The notes beneath the pieces were generated by a model. The model was not told the DNA's origin, searched no databases, and was given only the letters and a program-made list of their open reading frames with translations. DNA of 11,455 nt from Natrinema soli (GTDB lineage: Archaea; Halobacteriota; Halobacteria; Halobacteriales; Natrialbaceae). The stretch lies in contig NZ_JAQIVI010000291.1 in the NCBI RefSeq assembly GCF_028618695.1, forward strand, positions 1 to 11,455. The letters run 5' to 3'. Positions within the stretch are counted from its first letter, which is position 1, and each line of letters begins with the position of its first letter. Shown here piece after piece: positions 6,483-11,455 of this stretch. The position numbers and the translations under genes were made by a program.

Positions 6483-7544
6483 ATGCGAATCGCGTTCGTC
6501 TCGTTCGAAACGGTTTATCACCGCGATACCGAGACGAGCCAGCGCTTTCGAACCGTCTGCGAGCTGTTCGCGGCACGCGGCCACGACGTCAACTGTTACT
6601 GCGCCGGGTTCTGGGCCGGCGAGGAGTCCGCGTTCGAGCGCAACGGCGTCACCTATCACGCGGTCTCGAGCGGCACCGAGGCCCGGAGTTCGTTCCTCCT
6701 GCGGCTGCCGTTCGTCCTCGCGACCGCGAGCCCGGACGTGATCCACGCCAGCGCGCAGCCGTCGAGTCAGGTGCTCGCGGCCAGCTGGGGATCGACGCTC
6801 GCTCGCGCGCCGCTGGTTCTCGAGTGGTACGGCGACGACGGCGTGAGCGATACGCGATGGTCCCGTCTGGCGACGGGCCGACCGGGTCGGATCGTCACCC
6901 CCTCCGAACTCGTCGGGACGTGGGTCCGAGAGATCGGGGCCGACGGCGATATCGTCGATACCGTCCCGAACCCGATCGACTGCGAGCGGATTCACCGCGT
7001 GGAACCGGGCGAAGCTGTCGACGTGATCTACGCCCGCCGACTCGACGAGGGGGCCAATCTCGAGAGCCTGCTGTTGGGACTGGCCGAACTCCGCGGCCGC
7101 GACTGGTCCGCGAAAGTCGTCGGCGACGGCCCCGAACGGGAGACCTACGAGCGCCTCGCGCGGGACCTCCGGATCGAGGACCGCGTGACGTTCGTCGGTG
7201 ATCTCGATCTCGAGGAGCGGATCGCGGCCTACCGCGGGGCGCACGTCTTCGCCCAGACGGCAGATCACTGCGTCTTCCCGACGGAGATGCTGTGGGCGCT
7301 CGCCGCGGGCTGCGTCGGCATCGTCGAGTACCACGCGAACTCGAGCGCCCACGAACTCGTCGAAGGCTGGGATCGAGGGTTCCGGACCACCAGCGAGGAC
7401 GAACTGGCAGAAGCCATTCTCGCGGCGGGCGACCTCGAGCACCGCGAGTACGACGAGGCCTTCGCCGAGTACGATCGCTCGGCGGTGGCCGACCGGTATC
7501 TCGAACTGTATCGGACGCTGCAGGAAGCGCAGGGATTGTTGTAG
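6483..7544 (+). CDS. Glycosyltransferase family 4-like protein
   Basis: A 353-residue GT-B fold protein. The N-terminal Rossmann-like start is MRIAFVSFETVYHRDTETSQ, and the mid-linker VPNPID (161-166) precedes the donor-binding domain. That domain shows IYARRLDEGANLESLL (182-197) and KVVGDGPERE (211-220), both GT4 hallmarks. Such enzymes move a sugar from a nucleotide or lipid donor to glycans, lipids or S-layer glycoprotein precursors. No transmembrane helix is seen, so it is cytoplasmic or membrane-peripheral. Two features are odd. The usual EX7E motif is replaced by CVFPTEMLW, with Cys263 and Trp271 at the glutamate positions (Glu268 lies between). The Lys normally following the GRL loop is Ala191. 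It may use different residues or belong to a divergent haloarchaeal subfamily. It is transcribed alone, from its own promoter, and converges on trpB. The substrate is unknown. Confidence 0.85.
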   Translation: MRIAFVSFETVYHRDTETSQRFRTVCELFAARGHDVNCYCAGFWAGEESAFERNGVTYHAVSSGTEARSSFLLRLPFVLATASPDVIHASAQPSSQVLAASWGSTLARAPLVLEWYGDDGVSDTRWSRLATGRPGRIVTPSELVGTWVREIGADGDIVDTVPNPIDCERIHRVEPGEAVDVIYARRLDEGANLESLLLGLAELRGRDWSAKVVGDGPERETYERLARDLRIEDRVTFVGDLDLEERIAAYRGAHVFAQTADHCVFPTEMLWALAAGCVGIVEYHANSSAHELVEGWDRGFRTTSEDELAEAILAAGDLEHREYDEAFAEYDRSAVADRYLELYRTLQEAQGLL

Positions 7545-7586
7545 CGCGCTCGGTCGGGATCCTGACAGCGAGCGGTGGACGGCGGC

Positions 7587-8759
7587 CTACAGATCGAACT
7601 GCGCCGCCGCCGTCTCCATGTCCTTGTCGCCCCGACCCGAGAGGTTGACGAGGATCGTGTCGTGCTCCCCGTCCTCCGCGAGTTCGATCGCGCGAGCGAT
7701 CGCGTGACTGGACTCGAGCGCGGGGATGATCCCCTCGGTCTCGCTCAGTTCGCGGAAGGCCGCGAGCGCCTCGTCGTCGGTGATCCCCGTGTATTCACAG
7801 CGGCCGACGGCCCGGAACATAGCGTGTTCGGGGCCGACGCCGGGGTAGTCGAGGCCCGCGGAGACGGAGTGGACGTCGACGTCGTCGTCGATGACGCGCG
7901 TCTTCATGCCGTGCAGGACGTCGTCAGTACCCTTCGCGAGCGGGGCCGCGTGCCGACTCGAGTCCGATCCCTCCCCGCCGCCCTCGGCACCGTAGAAGTC
8001 GACGTCATCCTCGCGGAAGGCGTGGAAGACCCCCATCGTGTTCGAGCCGCCGCCGGCGCAGGCGACGACGGCGTCGGGGAGGTCGCCGGTTCGCTCCCGA
8101 ATCTGCTCGCGGGCCTCCCGACCGATGACGCTCTGGAAGTCCCGGACCATCCGCGGGAACGGGTCGGGGCCGACGACGCTGCCCACCAAGTAGTGCGTGT
8201 CGTCGACGTTTTCGGCGAAGTCCTCGAGCGCGGCGTCGACGGCGTCCGCGAGCCCTTCGTCACCCCGGGTGACTTCGTTGACCTCGGCACCCATCAGTCG
8301 CATCCGGAAGACGTTCATCTCCTGGCGCTCGACGTCTTTCGCACCCATGTAGATCTCCGTCTCGAGGCCCAACAGCGCACCGACCATCGCGGTCGCGGTG
8401 CCGTGTTGTCCGGCACCGGTCTCGGCGATCAGCCGCTCGCGACCGGCCCGCTTTGCCAGCAGCGCCTGCCCGAGACAGTTGTTGATCTTGTGCGCACCGC
8501 CGTGGAGCAGGTCCTCGCGCTTGAGGTAGATCTCCGCGCCGTAGCGCTCGCTCAGATTGCGGGCGTAGTACAGCGGCGTCGGTCGGCCGGCGAACTCCTC
8601 GAGCAGCCCGCGTAGCTCGGACTGGAACTCGTCGGTGTTCGCGACGTCGTCGTAGGCCACAGCGAGTTGCTCGAGCGGCTCTCGAAGCGGTTCCGGCACG
8701 TGTCGACCGCCGTATCCCTCGAACTCTCCGTTTTCCATACGCCGGAGGATTGCGCTCAT
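7587..8759 (-). CDS. trpB: Tryptophan synthase beta chain
   Basis: This 390-residue PLP enzyme condenses indole and L-serine to L-tryptophan, normally in an alpha2beta2 complex with TrpA. The family start [15 protein letters not shown] (11-25) is present and RPTPLYYA is at 59-66. The PLP lysine is Lys91 in [12 protein letters not shown], and the catalytic Glu is 113 in [12 protein letters not shown]. The phosphate loop GGGSN is at 236-240, and Ser374 in LSGRGDKD should bind the pyridine nitrogen. Length and motifs indicate the TrpB1 type, not the longer TrpB2. The start may be ATG 8759 or ATG 8738 ([11 protein letters not shown]); the TATA-like CCTATTTCAC at 8762-8771 lies about 28 bases before the latter and supports it. 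Neither trpA nor trpC is adjacent: downstream is a convergent glycosyltransferase only 42 bp away, and upstream is a 230-bp gap. Confidence 0.95.
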   Translation of the reverse strand: MSAILRRMENGEFEGYGGRHVPEPLREPLEQLAVAYDDVANTDEFQSELRGLLEEFAGRPTPLYYARNLSERYGAEIYLKREDLLHGGAHKINNCLGQALLAKRAGRERLIAETGAGQHGTATAMVGALLGLETEIYMGAKDVERQEMNVFRMRLMGAEVNEVTRGDEGLADAVDAALEDFAENVDDTHYLVGSVVGPDPFPRMVRDFQSVIGREAREQIRERTGDLPDAVVACAGGGSNTMGVFHAFREDDVDFYGAEGGGEGSDSSRHAAPLAKGTDDVLHGMKTRVIDDDVDVHSVSAGLDYPGVGPEHAMFRAVGRCEYTGITDDEALAAFRELSETEGIIPALESSHAIARAIELAEDGEHDTILVNLSGRGDKDMETAAAQFDL

Positions 8760-8761
8760 TC

Positions 8762-8771
8762 GTGAAATAGG
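8762..8771 (-). promoter_or_regulatory. Possible trpB promoter
   Basis: On the minus strand CCTATTTCAC is a TATA-like stretch about 28 bases before the internal ATG at 8738. If real, translation would start there rather than at 8759. It is weak by sequence alone. Confidence 0.3.
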
Positions 8772-8912
8772 TTCGTACCGCTAGCGTCATCGAACTGCTC
8801 GCCCATCGTCGCACTCGGTCGGTACAGGTCGTGCAGTTACCGAAGGGGGTTTCATCGTCTCCGAATGTCGTCACCCGCGGACTGGCTGAATACGACGCAG
8901 ATATACATTGGA

Positions 8913-8941
8913 CCGATATCTCTCGGGAAGAGAGATATCGG
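8913..8941. promoter_or_regulatory. Perfect 12-bp inverted repeat in the trpB-DUF1428 intergenic region
   Basis: CCGATATCTCTC (8913-8924) and GAGAGATATCGG (8930-8941) are exact inverted repeats around a 5-nt loop GGGAA. The element lies 49 bp before the DUF1428 ATG (8990) and 154 bp from the trpB start, in a divergent promoter region. It could be a regulator operator for one or both genes or an RNA hairpin. A TATA-like GATATACATT at 8900-8909 would place a rightward transcription start around 8930, inside the repeat. Nothing else convincing is seen in the 8760-8989 gap. Confidence 0.6.
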
Positions 8942-8989
8942 ACGGTGTGAGAAAGGTTCAATTCCCGTCGCGTCCTAGTTAGAGAGGTT

Positions 8990-9373
8990 ATGGAACGCTA
9001 CGTCGATGGCTTCGTCATCCCGATTCCGAACGACAACGTCGATTCGTACCGCGAAATGGCAGACGAGGCCGGAAAACTCTGGATCGAACACGGTGCTCTC
9101 GAGTACTTCGAAGGGGTCGGAGACGACATGGATCCCGACACGGACGAGATGTCGATGGTGACTTTTCCACGGCTCGCAGAAACGCGAGATGACGAGACGG
9201 TCGTGTTCTCGTTTATCGTGTTCGAGTCGCGGGACCACCGGGACGAGGTGAACGCGAAGGTGATGGAGGACCCCGCGATGGACCCGGAGAACTTCGACGA
9301 GGAGATGCCCTTCGACACGGAACGCATGTCGTACGGCGGTTTCCGGTCCATCGTCGGCTACGAAAGTCGATGA
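8990..9373 (+). CDS. DUF1428 domain-containing protein (YbaA-like)
   Basis: A 127-residue small cytoplasmic protein of the DUF1428 family, with a dimeric ferredoxin-like alpha/beta-barrel fold and no established reaction. It starts MERYVDGFVIPIPNDNVDSY, followed by WIEHGALEYFEGVGDDM, VVFSFIVFESRDHRDEVN and the C-terminal MPFDTERMSYGGFRSIV; all four are the diagnostic blocks of the family. Compared with bacterial members it has acidic substitutions and a slightly longer loop (EMSMVTFPRLAE), and its length is normal. The start ATG is fixed by the family N-terminus. Upstream, GGTTCAATTC (8955-8964) is a weak TATA candidate at about -30; GATATACATT (8900-8909) is an alternative with a 60-nt leader. 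The stop codon overlaps the ATG of a small downstream reading frame. Confidence 0.9.
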   Translation: MERYVDGFVIPIPNDNVDSYREMADEAGKLWIEHGALEYFEGVGDDMDPDTDEMSMVTFPRLAETRDDETVVFSFIVFESRDHRDEVNAKVMEDPAMDPENFDEEMPFDTERMSYGGFRSIVGYESR

Positions 9374-9582
9374 ACGAACTGACGGTGCAGATCGGCCCCG
9401 ATCACCGCTGCGGTGTTCGAGAAACAGGAGGTCACCTGCCACAGGCGGAGCCGAGGCCGAAAGCCGACCGAATCGCCGAGGTCGCCGAGAAGCTCGAGGG
9501 GGTCGCGGACGGGACGTCGGGCGAGACGGTCGACCACGTCCTCGCCGCTAGCGACCATTTCCTCGAGCAGCTCAGAGAGTAG
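9370..9582 (+). CDS. Small acidic hypothetical protein, possibly a degenerate gene
   Basis: I do not recognise this 70-residue frame. Its ATG overlaps the DUF1428 stop as ATGA, which suggests translational coupling. From about residue 32 the sequence KADRIAEVAEKLEGVADG and on through VDHVLAASDHFLEQLRE is acidic, alanine-rich and helical, with strongly G/C-ended codons, as in a real haloarchaeal gene. The first part (about residues 14-31, CGVRETGGHLPQ) has A/T-ended codons and looks non-coding. A GGAGGTCA ribosome-binding-like site at 9426-9433 lies inside it without a following ATG. The frame may therefore be a fusion of a truncated gene tail with random sequence. It ends exactly where the antisense nuoD remnant begins. 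Confidence that a protein is made is low. Confidence 0.35.
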   Translation: MNELTVQIGPDHRCGVRETGGHLPQAEPRPKADRIAEVAEKLEGVADGTSGETVDHVLAASDHFLEQLRE

Positions 9583-9780
9583 CGCCGAGAGGTTGTGGAA
9601 ACACGGGCTGCGGATCTTGAACCGCGCCGGGGAGTTCGAGCCGTCCGCGCGGATGTAGATCCCGAGTTCGCCCTTTGCCCCCTCGACGGCGCGGTAGGTC
9701 TCGGTCCCCGCATCGGGTTTCAGCGTCCGCGGGACGTTGCTCTGGACGGTTCGCTCGTCCTCGTGCCAGTCCGCGTTCGA
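9583..9780 (-). pseudogene. Fragment of NADH dehydrogenase-like complex subunit D (nuoD/nuoCD) C-terminal region
   Basis: On the minus strand, about 66 codons read NADWHEDERTVQSNVPRTLK, then YRAVEGAKGELGIYIRADG, then PARFKIRSPCFHNLSAL. This matches the C-terminal part of the 49-kDa NuoD subunit of complex I (Fpo/Nuo-like in haloarchaea): the AVEGAKGELG block, the YIRADG strand and the KIRSP-F-NL motif are diagnostic. A functional NuoD has several hundred residues before this. It then continues with an acidic helix and the ending LGSLDIVLGEVDR; here the homology stops at SAL and unrelated sequence follows. Upstream there is an in-frame TGA at 9799-9801, and no start codon. It is therefore a displaced remnant, not a gene. 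No nuoH or other complex I gene is near. Confidence 0.8.
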
Positions 9781-9852
9781 AAGACGGGTTCGGCAGACTC
9801 ACAGATGGGGACGCCCGCGATCAGCAGCAGGGACGCCGTCTCGCCTATCGAA

Positions 9853-9865
9853 ATCGTTTATGTAT
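9853..9865 (+). promoter_or_regulatory. Promoter of the PAP2 phosphatase gene
   Basis: ATCGTTTATGTAT contains a good TATA-like TTTATGTA centred about 28 bases before the ATG at 9888, consistent with a leaderless transcript. The stretch between the nuoD remnant and this promoter (9781-9852) shows nothing identifiable. Confidence 0.6.
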
Positions 9866-9887
9866 CACGTCGCCCGTAGCATAGAAC

Positions 9888-10823
9888 ATGTCTCGAGGGC
9901 TCGACTGGTTCGACGCGTTCCGCGAGGTCGCCCCTGAGTGGACGGTCGTCCTGCTCGGGCTGGTGACCCAGCTCGGGGACGTCTGGTTTCTCGGGGTCGT
10001 CGTCGGGACCGTCTACTGGGTGGCGACGACGCGCCGGGACGAAGCCGCCGCCGTGTTCGGCCTGCTGTTAGCCGGATTCTCACTCATCACGGGCCTGAAG
10101 CACGTCTTCGCGCTCCCGCGGCCGGAGCGGGTGCTCGTGGAGGCGGGAGCGCTGCCGGAGACGGTTCACCCGCTGTATCAGACCACCGCGACGGCGACCG
10201 GCTACGGGTTTCCGAGCGGCCACGCACTGATAACGACGGTCGTCTACGTCAGCCTGGCCGAATACCTGTCCGTCGGCACGCGACGGCGGCGATACCTCGG
10301 TGCCGCCGGACTCGTGACCGCCGTCTGTCTCTCGCGGGTCGGTCTCGGCGTTCACTATCTCGCCGATGTCATCGCCGGCGTCGCCGTCGGACTGGTGTTT
10401 CTGCTCCTCGCCTGGCGGCTCTTGGACCGGTATCCGGAGCACCGCGGCACGCTCGGGTTCGGGCTCGCGACGGGTCTCGCCGCCGCCGCCCTCGTAACGA
10501 GTAACGCGGATCTGGACGCGGTGCTCCTGTTCGGCACGTCCCTCGGCGCGTTCGCCGGCTGGCAACTCGCTCTCCTCGCTCGAGGGGTGGACGCCGGACG
10601 CGGGCCGATACGAACCAGCCGCCCGCTCGCTGCGAGGGCCATCGTTGTTACCCTCTCGGTCGCCGCGCTCGTCGCGCTCATCGGCTACTACTGGCCAGTC
10701 TTGTTATTCGCCGGAAGCGGCGTCCTCGGGCTGCTCGCCGCCGCATTCGTTACCGCACCCGTGCTGTACCGCCTCGAACGCGTCGACGGTCTCCGGGGAC
10801 GGTCACCCTCGCGCTCGCGGTAG
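9888..10823 (+). CDS. PAP2 family membrane phosphatase
   Basis: A 311-residue polytopic membrane protein with the full acid-phosphatase signature of the PAP2 superfamily. Motif 1 is KHVFALPRP (Lys71, Arg78), motif 2 is PSGH (109-112, acid/base His112), and motif 3 is SRVGLGVHYLAD (Ser149, Arg150, nucleophile His156, Asp160). It should dephosphorylate a lipid phosphate such as a phosphatidate-like or polyprenyl pyrophosphate substrate at the membrane. The substrate cannot be chosen from sequence; archaeal lipid or dolichyl phosphate recycling are both possible. Hydrophobic segments run from about 17 to 178 (the catalytic core), and about four more follow (188-204, 210-230, 249-267, 269-292). 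These make it longer than a minimal PAP2 of about 200 residues. The tail is basic (GRSPSRSR). The start ATG has a TATA 28 bases upstream. It converges on the acidic protein gene, 48 bp away. Confidence 0.92.
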   Translation: MSRGLDWFDAFREVAPEWTVVLLGLVTQLGDVWFLGVVVGTVYWVATTRRDEAAAVFGLLLAGFSLITGLKHVFALPRPERVLVEAGALPETVHPLYQTTATATGYGFPSGHALITTVVYVSLAEYLSVGTRRRRYLGAAGLVTAVCLSRVGLGVHYLADVIAGVAVGLVFLLLAWRLLDRYPEHRGTLGFGLATGLAAAALVTSNADLDAVLLFGTSLGAFAGWQLALLARGVDAGRGPIRTSRPLAARAIVVTLSVAALVALIGYYWPVLLFAGSGVLGLLAAAFVTAPVLYRLERVDGLRGRSPSRSR

Positions 10824-10871
10824 CCCAACGTCGTACCGCCGGCGACACCGGTCGCGGCCCCGCGCGGGTGG

Positions 10872-11444
10872 TTACTCGCTGTTTTCGTCCGAACCCGTCG
10901 CGTCCGAGGCGTCAGTCTCGTCCGCATCCGGCGGATCGACCTTCATGTGGGAGGCGTCTTCCGCGGGGCTCTCCTCCGGTTCAGTGTCCTCGGTCTGGGT
11001 CGGCTGGGCCTGCGTGGGATCCGGCCCCGTCGCCTCGCTGGCCTCGTCGGCCATCGCCGAGTCCGAGACGTCGACCTCCACCCCCTCGGCATCGGTCTCG
11101 CGCCGGGGCTCTTCCTCGTCCGCCCCGAGATCGGGTCGAGACCGGGATTCGTCCTCGTCGGGCTCATCGGTGAAATCGATCTCGGAGCCCGACTCCGCGG
11201 CATCGTCGATACCCGGTTCCGCCGAGACCTCACCGCCGGATCGGATCTCGGACTCTCGTCCGGAATCGACGCGGTCGGCGGCGGCGCTGGCCTCGTCCGA
11301 GGTCTCCTTTCCGTCGGTTCCCCCTTCGACGTCCGGCACGTCGATCCCGGACTCGCCGCTCGAGCGGCGCTTGCTGAGCCCGAAGCCGACGAGCCCGGTA
11401 CCGACGATGGCGAGCGGAATCGCCCTCCGGCGATTCGCAGCCAT
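10872..11444 (-). CDS. Anchored acidic low-complexity protein
   Basis: I recognise no named family. The 190-residue protein has a basic N-terminus MAANRRR and a short hydrophobic segment (residues 8-23, AIPLAIVGTGLVGFGL). A basic cluster SKRRSS follows, and then about 160 disordered residues rich in Asp, Glu, Ser, Ala and Pro. The end, ASHMKVDPPDADETDASD (164-181), departs from the repeated acidic composition and may be a conserved terminal motif. Charge on both sides of the helix leaves the topology open; the hydrophobic stretch is short for a full span. Unlike the acidic protein at 5542-6321 it contains several Lys/Arg residues and no C-terminal FF motif, so the two are similar in design but not evidently homologous. 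Its promoter lies outside the window, just 11 bases beyond the start being visible. It converges with the PAP2 gene. Confidence 0.75.
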   Translation of the reverse strand: MAANRRRAIPLAIVGTGLVGFGLSKRRSSGESGIDVPDVEGGTDGKETSDEASAAADRVDSGRESEIRSGGEVSAEPGIDDAAESGSEIDFTDEPDEDESRSRPDLGADEEEPRRETDAEGVEVDVSDSAMADEASEATGPDPTQAQPTQTEDTEPEESPAEDASHMKVDPPDADETDASDATGSDENSE

Positions 11445-11455
11445 CGATCGGATCG

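Noticed and set aside
8760..8912. Search for a trp leader peptide or attenuator upstream of trpB
   Set aside because: No short frame with clustered Trp codons was seen, and the only strong hairpin (8913-8941) probably lies upstream of the trpB promoter.
8260..8961. A minus-strand frame reaching upstream of trpB, containing CTTCTDR that suggests a zinc site
   Set aside because: It overlaps the first half of trpB out of frame and becomes Arg/Ala-rich there. There is no second Cys pair and no family match.
8951..8979. Sequence resembling a tRNA T-arm (GGTTCAATTCCCG) near the end of the trpB-DUF1428 gap
   Set aside because: Only two of the five T-stem pairs at the loop end form. No matching acceptor strand (for example GGACGCG) occurs 65-90 bases upstream, and no anticodon arm is visible.
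9802..9864. Minus-strand peptide ending DGVPAADRGRPHL before a stop, possibly a transposase tail
   Set aside because: Only 21 codons are open. I cannot match it to any transposase, there are no terminal inverted repeats or target duplications nearby, and the length is within chance.
1..11455. CRISPR array, insertion sequence, integrase, defence or toxin-antitoxin system
   Set aside because: No regularly spaced repeats, no transposase or recombinase motifs and no recognisable defence genes were found on either strand.

Overview
The window reads as ordinary chromosome of an extreme halophilic archaeon (class Halobacteria). The DNA is GC-rich with G/C-ended codons, predicted proteins are very rich in Asp and Glu, and several start codons have a TATA-like element about 27-29 bases upstream, as expected for leaderless haloarchaeal mRNAs. 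The archaeal lipid gene egsA (glycerol-1-phosphate dehydrogenase) fixes the domain. The abundance of CTCGAG suggests a Natrialba/Haloterrigena-like lineage, but that is only an impression.

Left part (1-5344): the 5' end of a sugar-acid dehydratase gene runs off the left edge on the minus strand. Next comes egsA on the plus strand, facing a two-gene ABC-2 exporter operon (ATPase then permease, coupled by an ATGA overlap, minus strand). Upstream of that operon on the same strand is a large S9-family serine peptidase. The ABC operon has a clear promoter with an inverted repeat lying over the TATA/BRE.

Middle (5345-8759): a membrane-anchored, almost purely acidic low-complexity protein with a hydrophobic C-terminal motif, then a family-4-like glycosyltransferase with an atypical active-site motif behind a good TATA box, then a convergent trpB (tryptophan synthase beta) with no trpA or trpC beside it.

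Right part (8760-11455): an intergenic region holding a perfect 12-bp inverted repeat, a DUF1428 protein, and a small overlapping ORF. An antisense remnant of the C-terminus of NADH-dehydrogenase-like subunit NuoD follows. Then come a PAP2-family membrane phosphatase and, convergent to it, a second anchored acidic low-complexity protein at the right edge.

Most genes are separate transcription units of core or housekeeping type; only the ABC pair is a clear operon. I see no CRISPR array, transposase, integrase, rRNA or complete tRNA, and no convincing new multi-gene system. The points most worth a second look are the displaced nuoD fragment, the 8913-8941 palindrome, the operator-like repeat at 3355-3371, the unusual glycosyltransferase and the two acidic tethered proteins.
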